Assembly: GCF_000378205.1 (NCBI RefSeq) | Contig: NZ_KB899419.1 | Location: 94,910-158,909, forward strand | DNA from: Sediminispirochaeta bajacaliforniensis DSM 16054 | GTDB taxonomy: Bacteria; Spirochaetota; Spirochaetia; DSM-16054; Sediminispirochaetaceae | Direction of reading: 5' to 3' | Length of the DNA stretch: 64,000 nt | In this document: positions 11,100-21,705 of the stretch, piece by piece | Position numbering within the stretch: the first letter of the stretch is position 1 | How the letters are laid out: every line of letters starts with the position of its first letter | Notes under the pieces: model-generated | Database searches by the model: none | Told to the model about the DNA's origin: nothing | The model's input: only the letters and a program-made list of their open reading frames with translations | Translations under genes and position numbers: made by a program

Positions 11100-11881
11100 A
11101 ACGCACTGGTATCCTTGGTAAGTTGTTCGGTCGAAGCAACAATTCCGAGGAAGAGAATTTCAGTAATTTAAATTTCGAAGAACAGGATATGATTAAGGGG
11201 GTCGTAACCCTCTCCGACACAACGGTGAAAGAGGTGATGGTGCCTCGAATCGACGTGGAGTTCATCAGTAACGAGGCCTCCAAGCAAGACTTGCTGGAAG
11301 CCATGATTCATTACGGCTATTCTCGCTATCCGGTCTATAAGGACACTATCGATAATGTCGTCGGTGTTCTGTATGTAAAGGATCTTCTGCCGGCATTTAT
11401 GAGAAACGAGGCGATCGACATTGGTCTGGTTGCCAGAAAGCCCTATTTCGTACCGGAAAGCAAGCGATTGGATTCTCTCCTTAAGGAATTCCGTCGTCGA
11501 AAGGTACACATCGCCGTGTCCGTTGACGAATACGGCGGTGTTTCGGGTATCGTTTGTCTGGAGGATATCATTGAGGAGATTGTCGGCGATATTCAGGACG
11601 AGTTCGACAACGAAGAGGAAGATATTCTCGAAATAGGCGAGGGGGTCTATCTCTGTGATGCCCGGGTCGATATTGAAGACCTGAACGAGCAGGTAAAACT
11701 TCAACTGCCCGATGATGATTTTGATACCTTGGGCGGTTTTGTCTTTGATCTTTTTGGGAAAATTCCTGTCCGCTATGAAAAAGTGACCTATAATAATCTT
11801 GATTTCATTATTCAAGATATGGAAGGACACAAAATTAAAACGGTGAAGGTGATAAAGAGGGATGCCGCTGTTACGGCCTAA
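11096..11881 (+). CDS. CorC/HlyC-type CBS-domain protein
   Basis: This 261-residue cytosolic protein has two CBS domains (about residues 45-100, VKEVMVPRIDVEFI; and 110-165, RKVHIAVSVDEYGGVSGIVCLEDIIEEIVGDI) and a C-terminal CorC_HlyC (transporter-associated) domain (about 180-255, DDDFDTLGGFVFDLFGKIP). This is the YbeX/CorC architecture without membrane helices, usually encoded beside ybeY. Spirochaete relatives were named haemolysin TlyC, but a role in divalent-cation or ribosome-related physiology is more likely for this family. The TTG start overlaps the ybeY stop by 4 bp. Confidence 0.92.
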   Translation: MKRTGILGKLFGRSNNSEEENFSNLNFEEQDMIKGVVTLSDTTVKEVMVPRIDVEFISNEASKQDLLEAMIHYGYSRYPVYKDTIDNVVGVLYVKDLLPAFMRNEAIDIGLVARKPYFVPESKRLDSLLKEFRRRKVHIAVSVDEYGGVSGIVCLEDIIEEIVGDIQDEFDNEEEDILEIGEGVYLCDARVDIEDLNEQVKLQLPDDDFDTLGGFVFDLFGKIPVRYEKVTYNNLDFIIQDMEGHKIKTVKVIKRDAAVTA

Positions 11882-13898
11882 TGTCTGCAGATTTGTACCT
11901 GCTCTCCTGTTTTTCCTCCTCTGTATCAATGTGCTTTGGGGACAGTCTAAGGCTGTGGAACTTTACACGCAGGGGGAGGCGGCCAGGAATAGCGGGAAGA
12001 GCGAGCTCGCAATGGAGCTCTATAAGGCATCTCTTCAGGAGAATCCCAATTATCGTGAACCCTATCTGCGTTTGGCGGAGATCGCCTTTTATGAGGGTTC
12101 TTCGGAAGAGGCCCTTGCCTACGCCGATACTGCTGCAAAGCTTGGTAAAGAAGCAAGTGATGTGGAGGTTTTGCGCGGGCGAATACTGACGGATCTGGGA
12201 AGGTTCATCGAAGCCCAGGAGCTTCTTTCGACTGTGCTTTCAAAACAGCCGAACCTTGTTTCCGCCTATCGTGCAATGGGGGAGCTGGAGATTGCCAGGG
12301 GGAGTCTGCGTCGTGCATTGGTATGGTATGATAAGGCGCTGAATATCGATCCTGTCAATCGAATTGCTTTGCTTTCATCGGTGCCGGTGACGGATGCGCT
12401 TGAGCAGTGGAACGATTCGGAACAGGTTCTCCTGAGGGCTGTAGAGCTCTATCCCGAATCATTTTTCGTACATTTGACTGCCGCTCGGCACTATCTTGAG
12501 ATAAACGATCTTTCCCGTGCCGAATATCATTGTGATGTGGCTCTTCGTATAGAACCGGAAAATCGCGATGCTCTTCTCTTATATGCCCTCGTTCTTTCCA
12601 GACAGGGGCGTTATGAGGATCTTCTCAATAGACTCAACCCGGGCGGTTCAAGAGAATCGGCCGCATCTCTTCTTGACGATTATCTTGGTTATTATCTGAG
12701 AGGATCGGCACAGAAGGCTCTCGGTCGTTACCGGGAAGCCCTTGACTCCTTTTCCGCCGTCCTCCGTCTTCGTCCGGAGGATCAGATAAGCCGGATCGTT
12801 TATGAGCAGATTCTTTCATCCGAAGTCGATCGAAGTCTTGATGAAAATAAAAAAAGAATCGATGAGGCTGTCTCGTACCATCTTACCCTTGCCGATCGGT
12901 ATCGAGGTCGGAATCGTACGGATAGCGCGATGCGGGAGGTTCGCAGGGCTCTCAAACTTGATCCCGACTCTTTCTCCGCACGCCGGATGTATGCCGATTT
13001 ATGGTTGTTGAAAGGTTTTCCGGCAAAGCAACTCTCAATTCTTGAAGTGATAGAACGTCAGGGAAAGCTCGATACTTCGACTGCCGATACTCTCGAAGTA
13101 TATCGCCATGAGCTCAACCAATCCGTTTCCGAGCGCTGGAATGTTGATCAGTTTTCACTTGATAGGTTCCGTTATCGAATTCCGGTATATATCAGCGGTG
13201 AGAGAGGGGCAATGCTCCACTCGCTGAGCAAGAATGAACTGGCTTCTTATGTCGCCCATGTGATGAACGGATATGAAAAGCTTTCGGTTCCCGAGGCGGC
13301 GGAAGTCGGTTCGTTTGCAGAAGCCTATGGCCGGGCCCGGGCTCTTTCCGCTCATTATTTTGCACTCATCGTTCTTTCTGAGGACGAAAGAAGTTTTACC
13401 CTCGATTCCGAATTGTACGGCGGTTCCACCGGGGCCCTTATAGAGCGTCAGAGAATCTACCGTACAGGAAATGAACGGGTGACCGATGCTATCGGTATTT
13501 GGGTCGACCGCCTCGATGCCGACTTGCCTGCCCTTGGTAAAATGCTGCGCTATTCCTTCGCGTCGGGCCTTATGGATCTGGGAACCATTGACGGGGTGGA
13601 GAACGATGAGGCCTTCATGATCTTGCCGAAGGATAAACTTACTGTGCGAAAAGAGGGGCTCGGCCTTCGTTTCGAAGCCTCAGATGCGGTGGGAACCTTC
13701 ACCGTTACTTCAATGGATGAAATGGTTTCTGAAGGGGATGTGGCCTCGAATCGGTTCTATGACCTTATTAATCCTGGGGATTGGGTGGTTAAAGAGCCCG
13801 GTCCCGACTCGTCTTCGCCCCCAAACGGCTCTGTTCAGGCCCCTTCACAGCCGTTGTCCCAGACCGATGTGTATAAATCGGTGTCTGGGATACGGTGA
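11862..13898 (+). CDS. Large secreted TPR-repeat protein
   Basis: The protein has 678 residues, with a signal peptide (VPALLFFLLCINVLWGQS) and many TPR units in the first two thirds. Examples are KAVELYTQGEAARNSGKSEL, EPYLRLAEIAFYEGSSEEAL and AYRAMGELEIARGSLRRAL. The last third (after about residue 400) is not TPR-like; it looks like a separate domain with a proline/serine-rich tail. It starts inside the corC-like gene, with AAGGTGAT 8 nt before the ATG. A role in envelope assembly is inferred from export and repeats only. A stem-loop covers its final codons. Confidence 0.85.
   Translation: MPLLRPNVCRFVPALLFFLLCINVLWGQSKAVELYTQGEAARNSGKSELAMELYKASLQENPNYREPYLRLAEIAFYEGSSEEALAYADTAAKLGKEASDVEVLRGRILTDLGRFIEAQELLSTVLSKQPNLVSAYRAMGELEIARGSLRRALVWYDKALNIDPVNRIALLSSVPVTDALEQWNDSEQVLLRAVELYPESFFVHLTAARHYLEINDLSRAEYHCDVALRIEPENRDALLLYALVLSRQGRYEDLLNRLNPGGSRESAASLLDDYLGYYLRGSAQKALGRYREALDSFSAVLRLRPEDQISRIVYEQILSSEVDRSLDENKKRIDEAVSYHLTLADRYRGRNRTDSAMREVRRALKLDPDSFSARRMYADLWLLKGFPAKQLSILEVIERQGKLDTSTADTLEVYRHELNQSVSERWNVDQFSLDRFRYRIPVYISGERGAMLHSLSKNELASYVAHVMNGYEKLSVPEAAEVGSFAEAYGRARALSAHYFALIVLSEDERSFTLDSELYGGSTGALIERQRIYRTGNERVTDAIGIWVDRLDADLPALGKMLRYSFASGLMDLGTIDGVENDEAFMILPKDKLTVRKEGLGLRFEASDAVGTFTVTSMDEMVSEGDVASNRFYDLINPGDWVVKEPGPDSSSPPNGSVQAPSQPLSQTDVYKSVSGIR
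13858..13889 (+). terminator. Stem-loop at the end of the TPR gene
   Basis: The left arm CCCAGACCGAT and right arm ATCGGTGTCTGGG form an 11-bp stem with a two-base bulge and an 8-nt loop. It overlaps the last codons of the TPR gene and has no U-tract. It may attenuate transcription or protect the mRNA 3' end just before the gap promoter. Confidence 0.4.
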
Positions 13899-13902
13899 TT
13901 GA

Positions 13903-14972
<1,070 letters not shown>

Positions 14973-14984
14973 GGTTTAACCACT

Positions 14985-16172
14985 ATGTCAATACGTACCG
15001 TAAAAGATCTTGATCTTCGCGGTAAGCGCGTTCTCATCAGGGTGGACTTCAATGTCCCCCTGAAAGAGGGCGTTATTACCGATGATACACGTATAAAAGC
15101 TGCTCTTCCTACCTTGAAATATATTCTTGAACAGGAAGGCAGCTCTTTGGTCATCATGAGTCACCTGGGAAGGCCAAAAGGCGAGAAAAAACCTGAATTT
15201 TCCCTTGCCCCGGTGGCAAAGCGTTTGTCGGAGCTTCTCGGAAGGCCTGTTGAAATGGCAGCAGATTGTATTGGAGATGCTGTGACCTCCCGGGCCGCTT
15301 CGCTTAAGGCTGGCGAGATACTGCTTTTGGAAAATGTTCGCTACTATGCGGGAGAGACAAAGAATGATCCCGATTTTGCGAAAAAGCTTGCTTCCCTTGG
15401 CGATGTATATGTCAACGACGCTTTTGGAACAGCTCACAGGGCCCATGCCAGTACTGAAGGGGTTACAAAGTTTCTACCTTCCGCTGCCGGCTTTCTGATC
15501 GAAAAAGAGGTCGCTTTTTTTGAACCTCTGCTTAAGAATCCCGAGCACCCGTTTGTAGCGATTATCGGTGGTGCAAAGGTTTCGACAAAGATTGGGGTTT
15601 TGGAAAATCTCATTGATAAATGTGATACCCTCGTTATCGGGGGCGGAATGTGCTATACCTTTCTCAAGGCCACGGGTAAGAGCATAGGAAAGTCACTTTT
15701 TGAAGAGGATTTTCTTAAGACTGCCACAGACCTTCTGAAAAAAGCGGAGCAGAAAGGGACAAAGGTTATTCTTCCCCTTGATCATGTATGTGCAAAGGCT
15801 TTTTCTGAGAAGGAAACACCGATTGCCGTCGACGGGGCGGATATCCCCGAAGATCTCATCGGCATGGATATTGGGGTTCAAACCCTTGCTGAAATAAAGA
15901 ACGCTCTTGCAGGTGCAAGGTCCATTGTATGGAACGGCCCCATGGGCGTATTCGAATTCGAAGCGTATGCTAAGGGGACCGTTGAGGTTGCCGAGATGGT
16001 TGCCTCCTGTAAAGGTACTACCGTGGTAGGCGGCGGCGATTCCGTTGCGGCCGTTAACAAATTCGGTTTTGCGGACAGAATTGACCACGTTTCCACCGGT
16101 GGAGGCGCAAGCCTTGAATTTCTCGAGGGAAAGGTGCTTCCCGGTATTGCAGCGCTGGAGGGAAGCAAATAA
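14985..16172 (+). CDS. pgk: Phosphoglycerate kinase
   Basis: The enzyme transfers the acyl phosphate of 1,3-bisphosphoglycerate to ADP. It has 395 residues. Family motifs are RVDFNVPLK at the N terminus, [24 protein letters not shown], the hinge region GGAKVSTKI, and the C-terminal nucleotide site [11 protein letters not shown] and [14 protein letters not shown]. It lies 12 bp after gap, and its TAA overlaps the tpiA ATG (TAATG). Confidence 0.98.
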   Translation: MSIRTVKDLDLRGKRVLIRVDFNVPLKEGVITDDTRIKAALPTLKYILEQEGSSLVIMSHLGRPKGEKKPEFSLAPVAKRLSELLGRPVEMAADCIGDAVTSRAASLKAGEILLLENVRYYAGETKNDPDFAKKLASLGDVYVNDAFGTAHRAHASTEGVTKFLPSAAGFLIEKEVAFFEPLLKNPEHPFVAIIGGAKVSTKIGVLENLIDKCDTLVIGGGMCYTFLKATGKSIGKSLFEEDFLKTATDLLKKAEQKGTKVILPLDHVCAKAFSEKETPIAVDGADIPEDLIGMDIGVQTLAEIKNALAGARSIVWNGPMGVFEFEAYAKGTVEVAEMVASCKGTTVVGGGDSVAAVNKFGFADRIDHVSTGGGASLEFLEGKVLPGIAALEGSK

Positions 16173-16921
16173 TGCGAAAAACTTTCATTGCGGGAAACTG
16201 GAAAATGCATAAGACGGTCTCCGAAGCCGTTGCCTTGGCTAAGGAACTGGTACCAGCGGCAGACGGAAACAGCCGCTATCTGATTGCTCCTCCTTTTACT
16301 GCTCTTTCCGCTGTCGGCGAGGTGGTAAAGGGTACCCCCTTACTGTTAGGTGCTCAGAATATGTCGAATGCGGAATCAGGAGCACACACCGGCGAAGTTT
16401 CTGTTCACATGTTGAAGGATGTCGGTGTCAAGGTTGTTATCCTGGGCCATTCCGAACGCCGTCTGATTTATGGTGAGAAGGATGCGTTTATCAACGAAAA
16501 GGTCAAGCTTGCCCTTGATAACGATCTTGAAGTCATCCTTTGTGTCGGTGAGACCCTGGAGCAGCGGGAGGCCGGCGAGGTTGAGCAGGTTGTACGCACC
16601 CAGGTTGAAGGCGGTCTTAAAGGAATTCCCGAGGGATTCCTCGATAAGGTTACCATTGCCTATGAACCGGTTTGGGCCATCGGTACCGGCAAGACTGCAA
16701 CCCCGGAGGATGCAGATGCCGTTCATGCTTTTATCCGAAAGGTGATCAAAGAGCTGTACGGTGACAAGGCTGCCGAAGCCATGGTTATTCAGTACGGTGG
16801 ATCTGTGAAGCCGGGAAATGTGAAAGAGCTTATGGCCATGAAAAACATCGACGGGGCTCTCGTCGGTGGAGCGGCCCTGAAAGCAGAGACCTTCGTACCT
16901 ATCATGAAGTACGACAGCTAA
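16172..16921 (+). CDS. tpiA: Triosephosphate isomerase
   Basis: The enzyme interconverts dihydroxyacetone phosphate and glyceraldehyde 3-phosphate. It has 249 residues. Catalytic residues are K11 (GNWKMHK), H93 (GHSERR) and E165 ([14 protein letters not shown], with the flexible loop 6 following). The C-terminal phosphate loop (YGGSVKPGN and ALVGGAAL) is present. GGAGGGAAG at the end of pgk provides the ribosome site. Confidence 0.98.
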   Translation: MRKTFIAGNWKMHKTVSEAVALAKELVPAADGNSRYLIAPPFTALSAVGEVVKGTPLLLGAQNMSNAESGAHTGEVSVHMLKDVGVKVVILGHSERRLIYGEKDAFINEKVKLALDNDLEVILCVGETLEQREAGEVEQVVRTQVEGGLKGIPEGFLDKVTIAYEPVWAIGTGKTATPEDADAVHAFIRKVIKELYGDKAAEAMVIQYGGSVKPGNVKELMAMKNIDGALVGGAALKAETFVPIMKYDS

Positions 16922-16940
16922 TACGTTTGGAGAAATGAGA

Positions 16941-17297
16941 ATGGGTTTTATCGGTATTCTTCTACTGGTCGTTTTTGTTATCAGCGCACTTCTTCTTATT
17001 GTGATTGTCATGATTCAGGACGATCAGGGGGAAGGGCTCGGAGGAATCTTTGGCGGCTCGAGTAATAGTGCCTTTGGTTCCAGGAGCGGAAACGTGCTGA
17101 CGAAAACCACCTCTATTTTGGGAACGGTGTTTATTCTTTGTTCTTTTGGCTTGGCGTGGGTCAATCATACTCCCGAAGGCGGTAATGTTATTAAAGCCGC
17201 CAGGCAGGAAGCTGGTGTTCAACAGGAAGAGTGGTGGAATCAGCAGGTTGAGGCGCAGGAACCTAATCAAGCCGGGACCAGTAACAACGCCCAGTAA
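16941..17297 (+). CDS. secG: SecG preprotein translocase subunit
   Basis: The protein has two transmembrane helices (about residues 3-24 and 51-72), joined by a glycine/serine-rich loop containing GLGGIFGGSSNSAFGSRSGN, the SecG signature. A polar Gln/Glu/Asn-rich tail of about 45 residues follows, longer than in many SecG proteins. I prefer the ATG at 16941 because GGAG at 16929-16932 is 8 nt upstream; the ATG at 16935 would leave only 2 nt. It closes the glycolytic operon, as secG often follows tpiA in bacteria, and is followed by an intrinsic terminator. Confidence 0.93.
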   Translation: MGFIGILLLVVFVISALLLIVIVMIQDDQGEGLGGIFGGSSNSAFGSRSGNVLTKTTSILGTVFILCSFGLAWVNHTPEGGNVIKAARQEAGVQQEEWWNQQVEAQEPNQAGTSNNAQ

Positions 17298-17304
17298 AGA
17301 AAGA

Positions 17305-17347
17305 AGGCCGGTTCCTTGTTTCTTGAGGAATCGGCCTGTCCTTTTTG
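17305..17347 (+). terminator. Intrinsic terminator of gap-pgk-tpiA-secG
   Basis: AGGCCGGTTCCT (17305-17316) pairs with AGGAATCGGCCT (17326-17337), giving 12 bp with one G-U pair and a 9-nt loop, followed by a CTTTTT run. Confidence 0.85.
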
Positions 17348-17357
17348 GGAGCTATTG

Positions 17358-17777
17358 ATGAATATTTGTGTTCTTTTTTTTGGTGCAGACCGTCACGCGA
17401 AGATGTTGGAAATAAGTAAGAGTCTTGCAAAGGGTTTGGAAAGTCAGGGCGGTCATACCGTCCAGATCATTAACGGCGATACCGAAACAGAAAAAAAGCT
17501 TTCAATGTTTCATTATATTGCGGTTGGAGCACCCTCTACCGGTTTCTTCGGTGGAAAAATAGCGGATAATGTGACCGCTTTTTTACAGAACGGCGGAATG
17601 GTTTCTGGAAAACGTTGTTTTGCATTTACGATCAAGTCGGGATTACGAAATTTGAAAACACTGCAGACGCTTATGAAGACGATGGAACGAGAAGGAATGT
17701 ATCTGAAGGTCTCAAGTATCATCGGAAGCACGGAAGAGGCGGAAAGGATAGGAGCAAAACTACATGTTGAGCAATAG
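17358..17777 (+). CDS. Small flavodoxin-like protein of unknown function
   Basis: The 139-residue product MNICVLFFGADRHA... has the alternating beta-alpha pattern of a flavodoxin-like fold. A loop VGAPSTGFFGGKIADN (about residues 57-72) resembles the flavin-binding 90s region. The usual T-x-T-G-N-T phosphate loop is absent, since the first loop reads GADRHAKMLE. FMN binding is therefore doubtful. GGGAG at 17347-17351 is 6 nt before the ATG at 17358; an upstream in-frame ATG lies inside the terminator stem and is rejected. Its end overlaps the next gene by 14 bp. No specific role can be named. Confidence 0.75.
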   Translation: MNICVLFFGADRHAKMLEISKSLAKGLESQGGHTVQIINGDTETEKKLSMFHYIAVGAPSTGFFGGKIADNVTAFLQNGGMVSGKRCFAFTIKSGLRNLKTLQTLMKTMEREGMYLKVSSIIGSTEEAERIGAKLHVEQ

Positions 17778-18840
17778 TGCGATTTGGAAAGGCAACCTAC
17801 TTGGTGTTGTTTTGGTACTCTTCTTTCTCTGCGGTAGTGTTTTCCCTGTTTCCGCGGACCTTGTTGGACAGACCGTTGCCACTGTGACCTTGACGAAAAC
17901 GGAAGGTATTTCGTCGGTACAGCTTGACCAGCGTGTCGCTCAGGTTGCTGCGGCGCGAAAAAAAGCCGGTTTGTCTGCCGACGGGGTGGATCGAAAAGAG
18001 GTCCTCGACGCCATGATTGCCGAGGTTTTGATTAAGCAGGCTGCCGAGCGGTCCGGTATTTCTATCCCGCAGGAGCAAATCCAACAAGTGGTTGCAAAGC
18101 AGAAGGCTTCCATCGAGCAGCAGGTGGGGCGTCCTCTTACCGACAGTCAGTACCAGGAAGTGGTTAGATCACAGACTGGGCTTAGCTGGGAGCAGTATAC
18201 AGGAAATATCCGGGAACAGATCATGCAGCAGCGTTATATTGCGACGGAAAAGCGTGATATGTTTGAAGCCATCCAGCCTCCTACCGAAAAGGAAATTCAG
18301 GACCACTATGATGCTCATGCCACTTCTATTACCAATCCCGAGTATGTCCGTCTGAAACAGATTTTTATCCCGACCATCAGCATGAATGACCAGGAAAAGC
18401 AGGCCGCCAGAGAACGTTTGGAGAGTGCCTGGACGAAACTTAGGAACGGCTCTGCCAAATTCGATGATCTGGTTTTGCAGTATTCGGAAGATGAATCTTC
18501 AAAATACCGGGGCGGGGATGTCGGTTATATCGCGCGGACCGATCAGCGCGTGGAAAAGACCTATGGGGCTGATTTTTTCAGGAAGCTTTTTTCTCTTCAG
18601 ACGGGAGATTATTCCGGCGTCATCGAATCGAATGTCGGTCTTCACATCCTCAAGGTTACCGAACATCGGGAAGCCCGAATACTTTCTTTGGATGATCAGA
18701 TTGCTCCCGATAATAAGATGACTGTACGTGAATATATTCGTGCAGGGCTTTTTCAGGAAAAGCAGCAGGTGGTACTTAAGAAAGCGCTTGATGCGGTTGT
18801 TGAAGATTTGAAAGCCGAAGCGGAAATTGTTGTATACTGA
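17764..18840 (+). CDS. PpiC/SurA-type periplasmic peptidyl-prolyl isomerase
   Basis: This 358-residue exported chaperone has a signal peptide (VVLVLFFLCGSVFPVSA). A SurA-N-like helical domain follows at about residues 50-185, including VLDAMIAEVLIKQAAERSGI. A parvulin rotamase domain spans about 195-300, with VRLKQIFIP, FDDLVLQYSEDESSKYRGGD and GVIESNVGLHILKVTEH. A role in outer-membrane protein folding is likely. It starts within the preceding gene and is followed 8 bp later by nusB. Confidence 0.92.
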   Translation: MLSNSAIWKGNLLGVVLVLFFLCGSVFPVSADLVGQTVATVTLTKTEGISSVQLDQRVAQVAAARKKAGLSADGVDRKEVLDAMIAEVLIKQAAERSGISIPQEQIQQVVAKQKASIEQQVGRPLTDSQYQEVVRSQTGLSWEQYTGNIREQIMQQRYIATEKRDMFEAIQPPTEKEIQDHYDAHATSITNPEYVRLKQIFIPTISMNDQEKQAARERLESAWTKLRNGSAKFDDLVLQYSEDESSKYRGGDVGYIARTDQRVEKTYGADFFRKLFSLQTGDYSGVIESNVGLHILKVTEHREARILSLDDQIAPDNKMTVREYIRAGLFQEKQQVVLKKALDAVVEDLKAEAEIVVY

Positions 18841-18848
18841 GATAATCA

Positions 18849-19271
18849 ATGGGATCACGACGTAAAGCTCGTATTCTGGCGTTTCAGGCAATATATAGCT
18901 GGGAGTTTCACAAGCCTCTCCTTGCCGAACTTTTGCAGTTTGACTGGCTGGAAGAAGAACGTAAGGCGAAACTTGATGCCGAAACCTGGCTGTTTGCACG
19001 GCTTCTTGTTCAGGGGACGATTGAAAATTGCAATACTATTGATCGTCGCATACAAAACAGGCTCGAGCATTGGGATTTTTCCCGACTTTCAAAGGTGGAT
19101 CTTGCAATACTCCGCCTAAGCACTTATGAACTTCTTTTTCAGCAGGATGTTCCTGCCAGCGTTGCAATAGACGAGGCAGTGGACCTTGCGAAAGATTTTG
19201 GTGGTGATGACTCATATCGTTTCATCAACGGTGTGCTCGATTCCATTCGTAAGGAGAGGGATCCTTCGTGA
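18849..19271 (+). CDS. nusB: NusB transcription antitermination factor
   Basis: The protein is 140 residues long, the family norm. It has the N-terminal SRRKARILAFQAIYSWEF motif and the C-terminal VPASVAIDEAVDLAKDFGGDDSYRFINGVLD motif typical of NusB, an all-helical protein that binds boxA RNA with S10 during rRNA transcription. The GTG of the next gene overlaps its stop by 4 bp. Confidence 0.97.
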   Translation: MGSRRKARILAFQAIYSWEFHKPLLAELLQFDWLEEERKAKLDAETWLFARLLVQGTIENCNTIDRRIQNRLEHWDFSRLSKVDLAILRLSTYELLFQQDVPASVAIDEAVDLAKDFGGDDSYRFINGVLDSIRKERDPS

Positions 19272-20914
19272 GATTACCGCGGTTGGGAAATCGGGCATTG
19301 GTCTTGCTGATTCTCATCCTTTCTGCGGCAACTATGTTTCTTGGTTACTATGTGCTGAAACAGCGATCGGTTAAGGCAGAATCTGGCGATCTTGAAAACC
19401 ATCTTTCTTTACTAAAAGAAATCGACCGTTTATTACTGCTTGCGAATTATCAGCAGGCGGGGGAACGTTTGACTACGCTTCTTCATGATGCCGATTCTGC
19501 GTCGATGTTGCTTCAGATCTCCAAACGAGCCTTCAATATTGCCCAGGACAACGGGGATTTTTCTTTTCTGGAGACTATCGCCGCAAAGGGACACCGGCTC
19601 TTCGACGGTCGTGAGGATTTTGCGGCCCTTTATGCCTATACACTGCTTCGACGAAATCGTTGGGGTGATGCTGTGCTCCTGCTGAAGGGCTACACACCCT
19701 TTCATGAAGATTTTACTCATGCGGTATACAGTGAGGCATTGTTTCATGTACAGGAGGAGAAGGGCACAGGCTATGCGGATTACCATGCTGATGAACTGGA
19801 ACAGTTGGCCAGGCAGCTTGACAGCCGCAGAATAATGGCCGATGCGCTTCTTATCCGACTCCGTAATAATGATTTCGATGGGGCATTGGCGCTCGGTAAA
19901 GAGCTGATGGCTGGTTTCGGCTCGGATCGCTATAATCGAAGCGATGAGCTTCTGTTTCTCCTTTTTTTTGAACATGGTGAATACGATCGTGCCAGGCAAA
20001 TGTTGGAGGCAGGTTCCGCTTTTACCGCTCAGGAAAAGCTTTTTCTTTATGCTGATATTCTCATGAAAACCGGTAATCCTATTCAGTCGGCGGAGACCTT
20101 CAAGTCAATTGTCCGTCAGTTTCCTTCTGCCTCCTGGACTCCCTATTATAATCTGCAAATCCTTGAAGAAAACAAGTTGAAACAGAATGAACCGGTATTT
20201 TGGCTCGATAGGGGGGCTTTTCTCTTTGGCAGGAATGAGCATTATCTGCTTGCTTCTGCAGGTTACTGCCTCGACCGTTCCTATATGGATGAAGCACAGC
20301 GGTACCTTAAGCTTTATCTTGATACAGGCGGGAATTCGGCTATAGCGGATCTTTTCCTTGAGCAAAGTTCCGGAAACGCAAAGCCGGGGCGCTATCGCGC
20401 TTCGCTACAGCAAGTAATAGAGTACTCTCCGAAAGAGGTTGCAGAGCAACGGGTCAAACACGGAATTTGGTTCTTTTATGGTCTGCGTTCTGCCGGTGAT
20501 ATCGGCTCTCTTGGGGAATATGCGTCGGAACGCTGGCCACAGGAAGGATGGCCCCGTTTTTCCATCGGTCTGGGCCTCTTGTTATCCGGATCATTGGTGG
20601 ATGCGGAAAAGGCCTTTAAGGGTGGATGGGAACTCGACAATACCCTTTGGGAGGCAGCTTACGATGCTGGAACCCTGGCTCGTGCATCTGAAAGGTTGAG
20701 CGAGGCAATGGAGTGGTTTCGTAAGGCGGAGAGCTCTGTTCCCGAATCGGAAAATCGTCGTAGGGCCCTTATATACACGCAGATGGCGGAAATCGAACGG
20801 ACAGGTGGCAACCGTGAGAATGCCAAACGCTATATCCGCTATGCTTTGGATATCGATCCGGAAAATGCTTCGGCTCGTTCTTTTTATTCTTTACTTGATG
20901 ATTCTTCACCATGA
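19268..20914 (+). CDS. Membrane-anchored TPR protein
   Basis: The 548-residue protein has a single N-terminal hydrophobic segment (ALVLLILILSAATMFLGYYVL, stated from about residue 10). It acts as a signal anchor for a long helical-repeat region; clear TPR pairs appear near the C terminus (LSEAMEWFRKAESSVPE and NRENAKRYIRYALDIDPENA). It is probably periplasmic. It starts with GTG overlapping nusB. No function can be assigned beyond a scaffold-type protein. Confidence 0.82.
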   Translation: MRLPRLGNRALVLLILILSAATMFLGYYVLKQRSVKAESGDLENHLSLLKEIDRLLLLANYQQAGERLTTLLHDADSASMLLQISKRAFNIAQDNGDFSFLETIAAKGHRLFDGREDFAALYAYTLLRRNRWGDAVLLLKGYTPFHEDFTHAVYSEALFHVQEEKGTGYADYHADELEQLARQLDSRRIMADALLIRLRNNDFDGALALGKELMAGFGSDRYNRSDELLFLLFFEHGEYDRARQMLEAGSAFTAQEKLFLYADILMKTGNPIQSAETFKSIVRQFPSASWTPYYNLQILEENKLKQNEPVFWLDRGAFLFGRNEHYLLASAGYCLDRSYMDEAQRYLKLYLDTGGNSAIADLFLEQSSGNAKPGRYRASLQQVIEYSPKEVAEQRVKHGIWFFYGLRSAGDIGSLGEYASERWPQEGWPRFSIGLGLLLSGSLVDAEKAFKGGWELDNTLWEAAYDAGTLARASERLSEAMEWFRKAESSVPESENRRRALIYTQMAEIERTGGNRENAKRYIRYALDIDPENASARSFYSLLDDSSP

Positions 20915-20929
20915 TAGTATTTTTTCTCT

Positions 20930-21691
20930 ATGATACAATTAAAAACAACTGAAGAGATACAGAGAATTAGAGAATCTTGCAGGATTTGTGCGGAGGCTCA
21001 TAAGGAAGTTGAGCGTCATGTGCAGCCTGGTATCACTACCGGTGAGCTGGACAAAATTGCGCAATCCTATATTGAGAAACATGGCGGAGTTCCTGCGTTC
21101 TTAGACTATATGGGATATCCGGCCACTCTCTGTGTCTCTGTGAATAACGAGGTAATCCACGGAATACCGGGAAAGCGCGTTATTAAAGAGGGAGACATCG
21201 TGAGCCTTGACCTTGGGGTCAACCTCAATGGGTTTTTTAGCGACATGGCCCGAACCGTTCCTGTCGGCAAGGTGGCTTCCGATGCCTTGCGCCTCGTTAA
21301 GGAAACCAGAAAATGTCTTGAACTTGCACTCGAACAGGCTGTCGACGGGAAGCGATTGAATGATGTCGGCGGTGCTGTCTGGAATCATGCCAAAAAGTTT
21401 TCATATGGCGTTGTAAAAGATTATTGTGGACATGGTGTCGGCTTCTCTCCCCATGAAGAACCGCAGATCCCCAATTACATTCGTAGAATGCCAAATCCCA
21501 GATTAAGACCGGGAATGGTGATTGCCATTGAGCCGATGATTAACATCGGGACCGGTGATGTTGTACTCCTTGATAACGATTGGACGGTAGAAACCGCCGA
21601 TGGCTCTTTGTCTGCTCATTGGGAACACACTGTCGCCATTGTCGAGGGGGGCTCTGAAATTTTAACCTCATTCGAGGATCTTGATTTATAG
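20930..21691 (+). CDS. map: Methionine aminopeptidase, type I
   Basis: It removes the initiator methionine from nascent proteins. It has 253 residues. All metal ligands are visible: D in SLDLGVNLNG, D in FSDMARTV, H in CGHGVGFSPHEEP, E in AIEPMINIG and E in HWEHTVAIVEGG. The start at 20930 gives MIQLKTTEEIQRIRESCRI, the normal N terminus, although the ribosome site is weak. It is followed 14 bp later by htrA. Confidence 0.97.
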   Translation: MIQLKTTEEIQRIRESCRICAEAHKEVERHVQPGITTGELDKIAQSYIEKHGGVPAFLDYMGYPATLCVSVNNEVIHGIPGKRVIKEGDIVSLDLGVNLNGFFSDMARTVPVGKVASDALRLVKETRKCLELALEQAVDGKRLNDVGGAVWNHAKKFSYGVVKDYCGHGVGFSPHEEPQIPNYIRRMPNPRLRPGMVIAIEPMINIGTGDVVLLDNDWTVETADGSLSAHWEHTVAIVEGGSEILTSFEDLDL

Positions 21692-21705
21692 GAGGGATAC
21701 CCACT

